From: Oegoconia quadripuncta | Lineage: Eukaryota > Arthropoda > Insecta > Lepidoptera > Autostichidae | Assembly (NCBI GenBank): GCA_949316235.1 | Contig: OX438751.1 | Coordinates: forward strand, 24,767,885-24,831,884 | DNA length: 64,000 nt | Direction of reading: 5' to 3' | Shown here: in pieces, positions 10,022 to 20,919 of the stretch | How positions within the stretch are numbered: position 1 is the first letter of the stretch | How the letters are laid out: each line of letters starts with the position of its first letter | Program-made: the position numbers and the translations under genes | Notes under the pieces: generated by a model | What the model saw: only the letters and a program-made list of their open reading frames with translations | Told to the model about the DNA's origin: nothing | The model's database searches: none

Positions 10022-10715
10022 TGTTCACAGAGGGCAGTATTCGCTTGTTCTCATAGTAAAAAAAATGTCAAAGTTAGTACGTTCAGTCATAAATCAGTAG
10101 GGAACAGTGTTCCAACAATTATGTCGTAAATAATTACAATGTTTTTATACGCATATACTACATACTACATACTCGTATGTTTCTGGGCTTATATTATTTA
10201 TGAAAATGATCGTAAGGAATAGTACTTTACGATTATGCATAATTATTACAGTTTGTAGTGATATTTCGAGTATGATTTCAATATCAATTTTCATGGATTT
10301 TTTACCGATATCTTATGTTATACGCAATTTTTAGTACTCTGGAATAATATTTTTTGTATTCGTTTATGTATTGTTTTAATCTGTAATCCTTCACCTATAT
10401 TTATTTGTCGCTATAACTGTTGTAGTTTACCAGATATAAACCATCTAAAGTATTCAAATAATCAATTAATGGTCATCAATCTAATGGGCGGGCGCAAGCG
10501 ATTAAGCTGCCTACAATCTAGAATACAAGCGTGACTTGGGCACGTTTGTCATGCAGCACGCTTTACGCCCTAGTGTCTACACGGAGAGCTTTGACGTGAT
10601 TATTTTGTATAGACCGTCTACAGCCCTAGGAAAGTTGTACAAATAGTTTGTTTTTTTTTTATACAGCGAACCGGTGACGTCAAGCGAGCGGCGAGCAATC
10701 TAGCTAACTAATATA
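10022..10715. other. No gene seen
   Basis: AT-rich low-copy DNA between a LINE tail and MITE-1 copy B. No supported frame and no repeat unit recognised. Confidence 0.45.
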
Positions 10716-11107
10716 TTAGGTTCTTACCTATGTAATTGGGGTTTTGTATGAAGAATTTCATGAAGACTGTTTTCTCCATACAAAACATTTTTGTTTTTTT
10801 TTTGGGAACGGCAAATCCAAATTTAGCAAAACATTGTATGTATTATCGGATAACATTAAGTTAAGTATAGGCAGCGTTAATTTTTAAAAGAAATGATTAT
10901 GGGAAGCACATGAAAAGAGCTCTGTTCAATTTTTTTTTGTTATGTGATTTAGCCCAGAAATTAAAAAATATTTCATGTAAAACCTTGAAATAGTATTCCA
11001 TTTTCCAAATAAAAAACAAATTTGGATATAGCTTTGAAAATCGCAGGAATTGGTACATATGATTAACGAAGACAAAAAAAACTCCAATTTCATAGGTAAA
11101 GACCCAA
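10716..11107 (-). mobile_element. MITE-1 copy B
   Basis: Reverse-complement orientation relative to the other three copies. The element starts 'ttaggttcttacctatg', ends 'tttcataggtaaagacccaa', and is flanked by TA on both sides (10714-10715, 11108-11109). No transposase frame inside. Confidence 0.85.
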
Positions 11108-12190
11108 TATAAAAAATATTTAAATTATAATGTGTGTTTGTTGCTCAATTACGACAAAACTGATTTGGACTATACCCGAATTCGATCAAAAAAATTTCGA
11201 TTACTTTATTTTTTATTTTATTTTCTTATGGATAACAAATAGCTTACAAGATAGATGATAATTCAAACAAGTTATTACAAAGTAGAAAGCCAATTACAGT
11301 TATCCACGGATTACAATTAAGTATATAAAATTACGAAATTAGCTCAGTGAACGATTGCAAGACAATACATTTAAACTTATGTATCCAAATATGTGTAGGA
11401 CTGTGTATAATGATGATAAATAGTAGATACATAAATGAAAAATAAAGGAATTAAATATATCATAAAAAGATAAAGTGTAAAGGATATTAGATATACAGTT
11501 AAGTAGGTACGTACATAAATAATACACTCACTGTGCAAAAAACATACATATACATAAATACATGATACACAACGCACACACATATATAGTACTACTAAAT
11601 ACTAACCTACACGTGTATCTACTTGAAATTCATCACTATCATAATACATAGTTATAAAATGATAAGGGTAAAAGAGTTGATACTATTCCACTTAAAATAA
11701 GGAAATGTATGGGAGTGTTTAATGTATTTCTTTTGGATATTTCTCGTTTTATTTTTAAAAAAGTTATTAATGTCATTTTACTCATTGGGTAAAGTACTTT
11801 CAATATCAGTTTAAAGTTTTTTGATATCTATAATATGTAGTTACGGAATAATCGCATGTGCACACTTAACGATTACACCCTGTATATATACATAACAAAC
11901 AACAATTGTGAGTTATGTAGATACTTAAGATATTTTTTGTATTTTTTTTTCTTTGTTTCATTTTGGTGACGTTGTTATACTTATTACTTCTGTTGTGTGC
12001 TACAATATTTATTTTATATAATGCTAAGTATAACAATACATTCGTTGGTACACTGTCGCTTTGGAGATGGGCGTTTATAGCTACACTACAGTTTCCAACT
12101 ACAGTAGCTATCATCGCAATTTTGTACTGTGTATATTTATTTCTATATCCAATAAAATTATTCTTATTCTTATTATTCTACTAAAGACCA
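11108..12190. other. No gene seen; AT-rich, possible LINE 3' UTR
   Basis: Very AT-rich. Several short frames exist on both strands (for example 11866-12184) but overlap each other and consist of Ile/Tyr/Asn-rich runs, as expected from composition. A minus-strand LINE 3' UTR may cover about 11195-11350, but no matching copy in the window proves this. Confidence 0.45.
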
Positions 12191-12193
12191 CAT

Positions 12194-12303
12194 TTAGTAT
12201 GGGAGTCCAACAATTTTCGGCTGTTGCCTCCACTCGCTATTACGAACGACTTTCGACTAAGGACCATAGCTGCATTCAGCCGAAAATTGGAGCTCCAAAC
12301 TAA
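12194..12303. mobile_element. Small MITE-like element (110 bp)
   Basis: The left end 'ttagtatgggagtccaacaa' plus 'ttttcggctg' pairs imperfectly with the right end 'cagccgaaaattggagctcc' plus 'aaactaa'. This gives terminal inverted repeats of about 28 bp around a 50-bp interior. No coding capacity. Only one copy was found here, so the call rests on the terminal repeats alone. Confidence 0.5.
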
Positions 12304-12567
12304 AGGTGGGTTCAGAATGGTTTACTTTGTACGGGTAAACGAAATTTTTTTAATCGAATTTTTAAAGTAATCAAGAGTGGCGTCACCAGTTAATGAGAAT
12401 TATACGAATTCAAATCCACCCTGTATAAATATTTCAGGTACTTATACCAAGCTAGTCTCAAACTAAATAAAGCTTGTATGATACTAGATAAATTAATATA
12501 TATATAAATATTTATATTAACATAAAATCACACAACACTCATTGGGATCTTGTACAGACATAAGTTT

Positions 12568-12692
12568 TTGTTTTATGTGCCCGTTGCACTTGACCTCAAT
12601 CACATCTGAGGTTGAGTGAAGATGAGGCCGAAGGTGGAAGCGTACAACCTGAAAACCCCATCTTATTTGGGCGACCTGCTATCTTATCTTAT
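12568..12692 (-). repeat. SINE-C copy, 3' half
   Basis: Minus-strand 3' half of SINE-C: tail 'tttatgtgcccgttg' at the left, then 'cttgacctcaatcacatctg' and 'ggtggaagcgtac'. The tRNA-like head is missing. Confidence 0.75.
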
Positions 12693-12798
12693 AGGGTCAG
12701 CATATAGCTGAGTCGTTTCCCTTTCGCTGCTGCGACACTTATCTGAGTGTTCTGTTATTTTACTTGCCTAACAATTGTTGTATACATTCAGTGTACTA

Positions 12799-12822
12799 AG
12801 TATCGGGAATTTGTCAATAAAA
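12799..12822 (+). repeat. mariner left terminal inverted repeat
   Basis: 24 bp beginning AGTATCGGGAAT, directly inside the flanking TA. It pairs with 14067-14090 with one mismatch. The transposase N-terminal domain would bind here. Confidence 0.9.
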
Positions 12823-12835
12823 CAAAAAATACAAA

Positions 12836-13911
12836 TTATTCATCTAAATTTATTTTATCGCCTTCAAAGTAGGCCCCATCGCTTGCAATACAACATCTCC
12901 ACCGCTTCACCCAGTCTTCCATACATTTTTCATAGGCTATTTGCGGTATGGCCTTTAGCTCATTCAGCGAATTTTCTTTTATGGCTTCTATCGACTCAAA
13001 ACGTTTTCCTCGAAGTGGTAATTTTAACTTGGGAAATAAAAAAAAGTCAGACGGAGCCATATCAGGTGAATACGGTGCTTGGTCGAGAACTTTTGTTGAA
13101 TTTTTCGCTAAAAACTCTTTCACTATAATGGCTGTGTGTGATGGTGCATTATCATGGTGCAGCATCCATGAGTTGTGTTGCCACAAATCTGGACGTTTTC
13201 GGCGGATACTCTCACGCAAACGCTTCATGACGCCTAAATAATATTCTTTATTCACTGTTTCTCCCTCTGGAAGGAATTCGGAGTGAACCACACCACGGTA
13301 GTCAAAAAAAACTGTCAGCATCACCTTGATTTTGGAGCGACTTTGCCGCGGTTTTTTGGGTTTCGGCTCGTTTTCGAGACGCCATTCTGAAGACTGTTGG
13401 CTTGTTTGCATGTCGTATACTCATAAACCCATGTCTCGTCGCCAGTTATTATACGTTTCATAAAGGTCGGATCCGTAGAAGCTCGGGAAACCATGTCTTC
13501 AGCGACATGCTTTCGCTGCGCTTTTTGAACAAAATTGAGCTCTTTTGGAACTAGTCGAGCGGCGACGCGTTTCATGCCTAAAATGTCAATGAGAATGTTG
13601 TGGACGGACTTAAAAGATATGTTCACCTCACTAGCCAACTCTCTCAGACTCATACGTCGATTTTCGAGCACTAGCTTCTTGATTCTGTCGATGTTTTCTT
13701 TGGTCGTAGCGGTTGAAGGTCTACCAGAACGAGGCAAGTCTACTACTACTTCTCGGCCTTCTTTAAAAGCCTTATACCATTCATAAGCCCTTGTTTTCGA
13801 TATACACGATTCGCCGTAGGTATTTCGCAACATTTTTAGTGATTCACCACATGAAATATCATTTGAAACACAAAATTTAAGGCACACTCTTTGTTCAACA
13901 ATATTTTCCAT
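12836..13911 (-). pseudogene. mariner transposase (DD34D), broken by one frameshift
   Basis: Cut-and-paste transposase that would bind the terminal repeats and move the element through nuclear DNA. The N-terminal part (13911 down to about 13417, 165 codons) starts MENIVEQRVCLKF, carries the two-helix DNA-binding region and the LVPKEL linker (family: WVPHEL), and includes the first catalytic Asp in GDETWVYEY. The C-terminal part (from 13414, stop near 12836) has the second Asp in LHHDNAPSHT and the third in YSPDMAPSDFFLF, with exactly 34 residues between them: the DD34D signature. Two extra bases at 13415-13416 shift the frame between the parts. Combined length, about 357 codons, fits the family. 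No other stop is visible, so inactivation may be recent. Subfamily is not assigned. Confidence 0.9.
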
Positions 13912-14066
13912 TGTAAAAATCGCCGAGGACTCAAAACTATGACCAACAAAAAGTGTAGTTTAAAACAAATTAAATGACAGATCCCGCTCAAATTTTGCGC
14001 GCTAAATCAGTACAGTGCTACCAACATGCAGTAAAAAAATTAGAACGACCTCTTTTACGCGGGTCT

Positions 14067-14090
14067 TTTTATTGACATATTCCCGATACT
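14067..14090 (-). repeat. mariner right terminal inverted repeat
   Basis: Complement of the left repeat with a single mismatch; lies just upstream of the transposase start codon side of the element. Followed by three T and the TA at 14094-14095. Confidence 0.9.
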
Positions 14091-14147
14091 TTTTACACAG
14101 AGTAGTATGTGTCAAAGTGGTGAATAAACAGTTTCTTTCTTTCTTTT

Positions 14148-14322
14148 TCTTATCTCTGACAACCGGAACATAATAATGCTATTAACATTGCTGCTTGGCG
14201 GTGCATTTAGACAAGGTAGCTAGCCAGGTGGACATTTAAAATGCCACACCACCAACCAAACCCAGTAATAAACATACTGGGGATCAAACCGCTACTTCCG
14301 ATTCGTAAACCCTATGTTGTTG
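14148..14322 (-). repeat. SINE-C copy, 5' half with TTTC-repeat end
   Basis: Minus strand: head 'ttacgaatcggaagtag' and mid-body 'ccggttgtcagagataag' are present, but the usual 3' part is absent. The body stops at a (TTTC)n run (14131-14148). The head B box is degraded (gatcaaaccg on the plus strand). Confidence 0.7.
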
Positions 14323-14469
14323 CCATTTTATAGATGTTATGCTAAGTAGGTATATTTGTCTATTGATCTATGTATGTATGTGTATGTAAATATATGAAAT
14401 TTATTCACGTAGTTTGTATCTGCATCCCTATTTAATACCGCACAACCTACCTATTTCAACTGTCCTTAT

Positions 14470-14605
14470 ACGCAAAGGTAGCCTGGAAGAGATCGCTTTT
14501 AGTGATAACGTCGCCAAATTGTACATCCTATTATTACCACTTTACTGAAACTGTATTTTCTTTTCTGTTGTGCAATAAACTGTATTTGTATTGTATTGTA
14601 TTGTT
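14470..14605 (+). repeat. LINE/SINE 3' end with 'gatcgctttt...gtgataa' motif
   Basis: Contains 'agcctggaagagatcgcttt' and 'tagtgataacgtcgccaaat', then 'gtgcaataaactgtatttgt' and a (TTGTA)n tail. The same module is at 20126-20265 (plus) and 23993-24160 (minus), each with a different simple-repeat tail. This suggests a family of 3' ends used by target-primed elements. Confidence 0.55.
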
Positions 14606-15004
14606 GTTCAGCCACGGAGGCGGTCAAAATAACAAAAATGAAGTGCAAAACCTTTAAAGAAATAACTTATTTTTTTCTAGAAACCATACTGAAAGCCGCG
14701 TGCACAATTTCGTTCAATTAGCACACACACTCAACAAGAACCCAACACTTCATCGCTCTCAATCACTCCTTACCAATCGGAGGGGGTCTAATTTACCCCA
14801 TTAGTTCTCCACCGTAGTGTTGCCTAAAAACGACAGACAACCATCGACGACGACTGGACTCCAGTAACATTGGAATAAAAATAAATAATAAATAATTCTT
14901 ATTATTTATTTTATTGCTACGAAGAGACAAATATACAAGGTACGCTTTTAAGTTAGCTAAGGCTTGATATGCTTGTTATTATGTATAAGTATATATAAAA
15001 AAAT

Positions 15005-15267
15005 ATCTATATCCTTAGACATTCACACAGCGCCATCAAGTTCCACAGTAAGCAACTATAGTCTTCTCTTATGGATACCAGATGGTTGATATACTACATA
15101 AATACATTTTTTTTTGTAAATAAATACTTATTATAAATGAAAACATCCATAACTCGGGTACACATGTCCGTATTCATCACAAAAACATATGCCCCTAGCG
15201 AGATTCGAACCCGCAACCTTTTGGTATACTGATCAGAGTTGCTAACCACTACACCAAACAGGTCGTC
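15005..15267 (-). repeat. SINE-A copy 4 (complete)
   Basis: Head at 15267 downward 'gacgacctgtttggtgtagt', B box 'gcgggttcgaatc' near 15205, body 'ccatctggtatccataagag', 3' end 'tgtgtgaatgtctaaggata'. Confidence 0.85.
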
Positions 15268-15558
15268 GATATGTATTATGATAATATATTTTATGTTATG
15301 ATAAGTATGTAATGATATATTGAGTAATCATGTAAGTACTGAATCATTATATGAGCATATATATGATATATGACGGCGGTTTTATGGTAGGATACAGTGA
15401 TGGGTTTACAACAATAGGCTATCGTCGACTGTACCTCACAATTGTTTGTTACTGTTTTTTGGCTTATGAGGAAGTGTAAATGTTCCTATTTTCGTGTTTT
15501 TAAAATATATTTTGATATATTTTTTTGTAATTTTAATATTGTGTCTAATTGCCACATT

Positions 15559-15647
15559 GTCAGTACGCTTCCACCTTCGACCTCATCTTTACTTAACATC
15601 AGGTGTGATTGAGGTCAGTAAATAACCCGTAGTGCCTAAAATAAAAA
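15559..15647 (+). repeat. SINE-C copy, 3' end only
   Basis: About 90 bp from 'gtcagtacgcttccacctt' to a short A-rich tail; 5'-truncated. Confidence 0.75.
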
Positions 15648-15750
15648 ATTCAGTGATCGAACGCAAGCTACATTTTTTTCGTGTTGCAATAGCTGGTCCA
15701 TTATAAGTATCTTTGTCTGCTATCAGTTTTTCAGTAGGTTAAAGCCCTTC

Positions 15751-15942
15751 ATGTCGTCGTCCTGCTATACCGTACACTATCCAACGTCTACAATAAAATC
15801 GATTGGGAAATATATATGCGATTCCTGCAGCCCGGGCGTGCCGAACGTGCACAAAAATGGCGACCCAGTGTGTGTATGTGACACACTTGACTGTGACACC
15901 TTATTTCAAAATGTCCTAACTGGCAACGTAATGTTGATCTGA
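15751..15942 (+). CDS. Hypothetical Cys-containing small ORF
   Basis: 63-residue frame starting MSSSCYTVHYPTSTIKS. The middle holds a cluster, YICDSCSPGVPNVHKNGDPV followed by CVCDTLDCDTL, with six cysteines spaced C-x2-C, then C-x-C-x4-C. The local sequence is more GC-rich than its surroundings (15825-15890). A pyrimidine-rich stretch ending in CAG lies just upstream (15717-15735) and could be a splice acceptor, in which case the frame would be an exon, not a complete gene. No signal peptide is evident. I do not recognise the family. It may equally be chance or a transposon remnant. Confidence 0.25.
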   Translation: MSSSCYTVHYPTSTIKSIGKYICDSCSPGVPNVHKNGDPVCVCDTLDCDTLFQNVLTGNVMLI

Positions 15943-16420
15943 CATTTATAGTTCAGCTAAACATAATATGTAATAATATTTTGTCTTTATTTATAATTTA
16001 TATTCATATTTCTTTTTTATCAATGTTTTTTGTTATGAACAATGAATCACCGTTGGTTTCCCTCTTTAATAAATAAATACTCTCACATACACACGCACAC
16101 ATTCACACATGCAATCTGTAAAATTTTAACGTTCTAATACTAGTTCTGTTACCTGCATTTCCCCGCGTAAAAAAAGTTCTATTGTCGTTATGCTCCGCAC
16201 GTGTGGCTATTTCTATGAGACGAATTAATAGATATTCATTATAAGTTGTAATGACCAGTAAATAGTTAGGTACTCTATGAATATTATACTATATGAAATT
16301 ATGGCATCGACGATACAGACCTAGCTTAGTTTAGAGTTACAGCAAATGTAATTATACATTTGATGTAACATTCACACTAGGCTAGGCATAAACAATTTTG
16401 TATGGTACTTCTTGGTAAGT

Positions 16421-16673
16421 AAATAAATAAATATCCTTAGACATACACACAGCTCCATCTAGTTCCACTTATATCAACTATAGGCTTGTGTTCTGAATAC
16501 TAGATGGTTGATATACTACATAAATTCATTTTTTAGGCAAATAAATACTTATTATAAATGAAAACATCCATAACTCAGGTACACATGTCCGTATTCATCA
16601 CACAAACATATGCCCCTAGCGGGATTCGAACCTGCAACCTGCAACTGCTAACCACTACACCAAACAGGTCGTC
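16421..16673 (-). repeat. SINE-A copy 5, internal head deletion
   Basis: Head retains 'gacctgtttggtgtagtggt' and the B box, but about 25 bp between them are missing (the 'ctctgctgctataccaaaag' part). Body and 3' end are normal. The 131 bp upstream of the head are shared with copy 1. Confidence 0.85.
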
Positions 16674-16804
16674 AAAGTAAACATCTTATTTTATCTTATG
16701 TTAAACAACTTCCAAAACTACAATTTTAACAATTCTACAGAAAGAAAGAGTAACATGTGTTTGACAGATACATACAACGATGTATTCGGTCTTCGTCTGG
16801 AAGT
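16674..16804 (-). repeat. 131-bp unit attached to SINE-A, copy 2
   Basis: Matches 1642-1772 with two mismatches, both in the middle or distal half. Homology to copy 1 stops after 'cttcgtctggaagt'. Confidence 0.7.
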
Positions 16805-16994
16805 ATTATAATCGTGCACGTTGACCGATTTGAATATTTACATAATGTAAGAATAAACTTTGGGAAAGGTCATTAGCTATGTTTGTTCTAAATCGGTTAA
16901 GCTTCTTTGAAGATATTTAGTATTTAATACAGTTGGTTGGTATGTTAGCATGATATCATAATCTTTTAAGGGTTAAAAAAAATGAATAAATAAT

Positions 16995-17101
16995 ATATGG
17001 GGCACTTTCACCAATCAATTGTCCCAAACTAAGCAAAGCTTGTACTATGGATACTAGATAACGGATAAACATACATAAATATTTATTAAAACATCCATGA
17101 C
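16995..17101 (-). repeat. SINE-B copy 2, 5'-truncated
   Basis: Only the 3' body is left: 'tagtcccaaactaagcaaag' type sequence and 'ataacggataaacatacata'. No tRNA-like head. Confidence 0.75.
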
Positions 17102-17394
17102 GTCTTACTCACTATCTCACTCAGTTTCGCAAATTTAATATTACGCGGAAACATAACACGCCAAAGTTTTGGCAAATGAAAATATAGATTTATATGATTA
17201 TGGCTTTTATTATTATGCCCTTCAACAAATCTGCGTTATTATGTTCATGCGTAATAATACATTTGCGAAACACTATTATACTTTTTAATTTGTATGCCAT
17301 ATTATGATGTATGTCAATTGAACTTATGACAATAAACATTATGCGTTTCAAAGTGTCACCAGACAAAACACACTTTAACTAAAACAGGCTTGCC

Positions 17395-17600
17395 ATTTAT
17401 AAGGACCAAGCGTTTTAGGTCTTCGTTTCTCATGCGCACGGCTAAGGAGTGGAACGCATTACCTCCGTCTGTGTTTCCAATCGCATATAACCCGCAGCTC
17501 TTTAAAGTCAGGTTAAATAGGCATCTTCTGGGAAAGCTCGTTCCATCGTAGACCTTATCTCGACATTAGTCCAGATTAAGGTCAAGAGCGATCCCATTCT

Positions 17601-17632
<32 letters not shown>
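17395..17632 (+). pseudogene. LINE 3' end with poly(A), C-terminal ORF intact
   Basis: The plus strand encodes RSSFLMRTAKEWNALPPSVF then PIAYNPQLFKVRLNRHLLGK and a TAG stop near 17550. This is the conserved C-terminus of a jockey-like reverse transcriptase ORF (R-T-A-K-x-W-x-x-L-P-x-S-V-F-P). About 55 bp of 3' UTR follow, then about 27 A residues (17606-17632). The poly(A) tail is the best preserved in the window and suggests a fairly recent insertion. Everything upstream of the last 50 codons is missing, the usual outcome of incomplete reverse transcription. Confidence 0.75.
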
Positions 17633-17635
<3 letters not shown>

Positions 17636-18075
17636 TTATAATGCCTTTGTAAATTTTTACGAATAAGAGGGAAAGAATATAAAAAAGATAGTAACCTATC
17701 TTTTATATGTTTTTCCAGCAAGACCCCGTGGTGTAAAGGAGAGAGAGATTTAATAATTCAAGAAAATAGACATCAATCTAACCTTTAGCCAGTTATGACT
17801 GTACAATTATTAATGTCGACATTATCGATAACAGTATCGATTAATAAACAACACTACTAACCCCTCACTCCCGTCCTGCCAACTAATACAAAGGGTCCTG
17901 TCGTCCGTTGTCATTTGCTAAATTATCGGGTGGACCAGACTGAGGCCGTTGCGCGGAGAGGCGTGTGTACCGATTAATACATTATTGATAGATAATGGAA
18001 TGCTTTCTCCCATTCACATTGTATGGGAATGATTTTAACAGGGATCTGACCGTGAGTCTTAAAAACTACGCCTAC

Positions 18076-18105
18076 GTGGGATGTTTACGGGCTGAGATGA
18101 TGATA
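18076..18105 (+). repeat. SINE-D 3' tip
   Basis: Only the 3' terminal motif 'gggatgtttacgggctgaga' plus 'tgatgat' remains. Confidence 0.5.
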
Positions 18106-18177
18106 TAGCTTCAACTATAATATGACAACAAAAGTTATTTGTGTTCTTGACAACTATAAAGCGAGTCCAACAGGGTT

Positions 18178-18462
18178 TTGTTTTTTTTTTATGATTGACT
18201 GGATTCGCGTTTGACCACAATCTCACCTAATGGAAAATGAATATGTGGTCGGAGATGAAGCACGCGATCCCAGTAAATGCCTGTTCACTCTGCTCTTGCA
18301 GATCCCAAGGTTGTAGGATTCAGGAAAGACTGACGCCGGAAGGGTATTCCATGCCTTGGCTGTTCGGATAATGAATGAAAAATCGAACTTCTTAGTATAA
18401 AGGTTCAGTAAATTAACTATATACTGGTGGAATCCCTCCCCAAGTCTAGTGGTCCAAAGATT
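18178..18462 (-). pseudogene. jockey-like LINE C-terminal remnant and 3' end
   Basis: The minus-strand frame reads WTTRLGEGFHQYIVNLLNL, KKFDFSFIIRTAKAWNTLPA and SVFPESYNLGICKSRVNRHL, ending near 18223. It matches the remnants at 2634-2785 and 55988-56312. The 3' UTR contains 'cgcgaatccagtcaatcat' and ends in an A-rich tail (T-run at 18180-18190 on plus). SINE-A copy 6 starts at about 18464, cutting the upstream part of the ORF. Confidence 0.75.
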
Positions 18463-18463
18463 A

Positions 18464-18690
18464 ATAATAATAAATATCCTTGGACGTACACACAACGCCA
18501 TCTAGTTCCACATTAAGCAACTATATGCTTGTGTTGTGGATACCAGATGGTTGATACACTCGTACTACATAAATACATATATATATATTTTTTGTAAATA
18601 AATACTTATTATAAATGAAAACCTACATAATACCCCTACATGTCCGTATTTATCATACAAACATTATACCCCTAGCGGAACTCGAATTCG
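18464..18690 (-). repeat. SINE-A copy 6, head truncated
   Basis: 3' end and body present; the frame of homology stops at the remains of the B box ('gcggaactcgaattcg'), where a LINE 3' tail with (GAAA)n begins. Inserted in a jockey remnant on its left. Confidence 0.8.
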
Positions 18691-18900
18691 ATTAAAAGAA
18701 AGAAAGAAATAAAGAAAAGATTTATTCAGCTTACAGTGGGCATGTACATGAAAATTTTGAGGTAATGAATGGTAACATAATAATGCAAGCTGATATAGGT
18801 TCCAGCTCAGCATAATGCTGTGGCATGACCCATATAGTACTGAGTATATTAATTCTGTGCCACAGCGCTGATTTTCAGCTGGCACCTTTCGCTCATAGAA
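18691..18900 (-). repeat. LINE 3' end with GAAA-type tail
   Basis: Minus-strand 3' tail is TTTC-rich on that strand (plus: 'agaaagaaagaaataaag'), followed upstream by 'gctgaataaatct' and the palindromic 'gctgaaaatcagcg' at 18869-18882. Same family as 9738 and 23130 but with a different tail repeat. Confidence 0.55.
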
Positions 18901-19084
18901 TAATTAAAAAAAAAAACAATCAAATAAAATAAACTACACATTATAGATACCTAAAGAATCATAAAACTAATTTACCAATGTTAAATGTATACAACTAATT
19001 TACATGAAACAACAAATTTATAAAACACAATTAAAAATACCTATATCTTATAAAAAAAATACGCCGTCCAACTCACTTCCGTGA

Positions 19085-19270
19085 GGCATAGTACCTAGTA
19101 CGCTAGCGCTATTGCCCCGCTGAATGCATAAGCTCAGCTGCTGTGCAAAGTAGGCCCCAGCTCTCATATCTCCAGAGCGTGGACCAGTCTCACGGATAAA
19201 TCCTTTACAAAATGTTTCATGTCAGAAGACCACGGGCCCAAAGTCTCCACTGCAAGCGCCGCAAACTCGT
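19085..19270 (-). pseudogene. Retrotransposon C-terminal relic (QRGN motif), broken
   Basis: The minus strand reads AVETLGPWSSDMKHFVKDLS and VRLVHALEI, then a TGA, then in a shifted frame RAGAYFAQQLSLCIQRGNSA and SVLGTMPH. I know this pattern (LGPW near the start, then AGAYxxQRxSxAxQRGNAxSxxGT) from the C-terminus of lepidopteran retrotransposon polyproteins; the clade is uncertain. Two other relics of the same module are at 44953-45168 and 58193-58340. One frameshift or stop separates the two halves here. Confidence 0.6.
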
Positions 19271-19688
19271 GGTTTATAGAGATTGACATTGACATTATTT
19301 ATAGGTACCTAAAGGCATACAAATTATATAAAAATATTAATATAACATATTAATATATATAACAATGGATGCAGTATAACCCTATCACCAAATTCTGTTC
19401 CAGTTATTACAAGCAAAGCCAGTTCTGCCAGTTTCATAATCATATAGCCATAAAAGTTTACAGGCGGGCAAAACGGGCCAGATTTGGCCGATATAATGAT
19501 GTACGAGCAACGATCACGCCTGCCGTAAGGGGTTGTGTTACCCGAAGACCTTGGTGGATTGCGGCATGAAAAATGTTGATTGGAATCGACTTGGGTAAAG
19601 GAATAGGTAGGTATTTACGATTATTAGTTTAAATGGTACAATAAGTGGGCCAGTTAGATTTGATTTTTATTAATGACCACTCGGATTG

Positions 19689-20023
19689 GACCGCCTCCGT
19701 GGCTCAATGTAAACAACATTGGATTTACGATTCGGAGATCGCGGGTTCGATCCCCAGAGGGGTACATGTTTAAGTAGGTAAGTTTGGTTGGTGGTAGGGC
19801 ATTTTAAATGTCCGCCTGGCTAGCCACCACTATCTTATCTAAATCTCCCGCCAAGCAGCAATGTTAATAGCATTGTTGTGTTCCGGTTGTCAGAGATAAG
19901 ATAGCCAGTCCCCCAAATGTGTTGGGGTTTCCGGGTTAGTACGCTTCCACCTTCGACTTCATCTTCACTTAACATCAGGTGTGATTGAGGTCAAGTACCA
20001 ACCCGTTGTGGATAAAAAAAAAA
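19689..20023 (+). repeat. SINE-C copy, full length
   Basis: Best complete plus-strand reference copy: head 'gaccgcctccgtggctcaat', B box 'gcgggttcgatcccc', middle 'ggttgtcagagataagatag', 3' part 'cttaacatcaggtgtgattg', A-rich tail at 20012-20023. About 335 bp. Confidence 0.88.
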
Positions 20024-20125
20024 GTCTTTAAAAAAATATTCATTACATCAAAGCAATATTTTAATTAAACAATTGTTATTGACAAAATGATAGAAGCTAT
20101 ATAATTAATAAATAATAAATTAATG

Positions 20126-20265
20126 GCAGAAATCGCTTAATAGCGATAAGACCGCCTGGTTGTACAATTATTATTTTTTTGAAGCTTTATTCATGAAGTG
20201 CATTGTAGATTTTTTTGTACAATAAAGTGTACTTGATTGATTGATTGATTAATTAATTATGCTAT
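20126..20265 (+). repeat. LINE/SINE 3' end with (TTGA)n tail
   Basis: Contains 'gcgataagaccgcctggttg', then 'gtacaataaagtgtacttga' and a (TTGA)n tail. Related to 14470-14605 and 23993-24160. Confidence 0.55.
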
Positions 20266-20607
20266 ACAGCTTCAACTGAAACACAACGCATCTCTAACCC
20301 TTGTATTTAAGGTCACTGGAAGGTAACAGATGCCATGGGCAATTATCAAGTTCCACGAGTTGTCTGTTCGTTTGTCATATTAAAATATTGTATAAGCAAA
20401 ACCCCTCTAAACCCCTGTCGACAAAGCGTAGGAAATGCAATGCTTAAACAGAAGTTGTAGGAAAAGTTCGAAGCACCTTGTTGGATTTCATACCACAGGC
20501 TGGAGCAGACCCATTTGCACACTCGGCGTAGAGTGCCCGTGTATGTTATGCTATGTATACACTAGACAATAGATTTCAAATGTCAAGCATATATCTTTAT
20601 GTACAGC

Positions 20608-20915
20608 TTTTTTTGCACGACGGGTTTCGTACTTTAACCTCAATCACACCTGATGTTAAGTGAAGATGAGGTGTAAGCGTACTGACGCGGAAACCCCAAC
20701 ACATTTGGGGGACTGGCTATCTTATCTCTGACAACCGGAACAAAACAATGCTATTAACATTGCTGCTTGGCGGCAGATTTAGATAAGATGGAGGTAGCTA
20801 GCCAGGCGGACATTCAAAATGCCCTACCACCAACCAAACCGAGTACTTAAACCTGTACCCCGCTGCGGATCGAACCCGCGACCTCCGAATCGTAAACCCA
20901 GTGTTGTTTACATTT
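20608..20915 (-). repeat. SINE-C copy, nearly full length
   Basis: Minus strand from head remnants at 20915 ('gtaaacaacactgggtttac') through the B box to the 3' end at 20608. Only the first head bases are lost. Confidence 0.85.
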
Positions 20916-20919
20916 ACTA

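Larger units (their letters stand above)
12796..14093 (-). mobile_element. mariner-family DNA transposon, near full length (1298 bp)
   Basis: Terminal inverted repeats are present at both ends: 'agtatcgggaatttgtcaat' at the left (12799) and its complement, with one mismatch, ending at 14090. Each end is flanked by a TA dinucleotide (12794-12795 and 14094-14095), the target duplication of mariner elements. Length is typical of the family (about 1.3 kb). The only large frame is the split transposase on the minus strand. The element is complete in structure but the transposase reading frame is broken once. Confidence 0.92.

Noticed and set aside
11866..12303. Overlapping small membrane ORFs on both strands
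   Set aside because: Opposite-strand shadows in very AT-rich DNA, partly within a MITE-like element.
19689..19765. tRNA-like sequence with GGTTCGATCCCC
   Set aside because: Shared by many SINE-C copies, always joined to the same body; not an independent tRNA gene.
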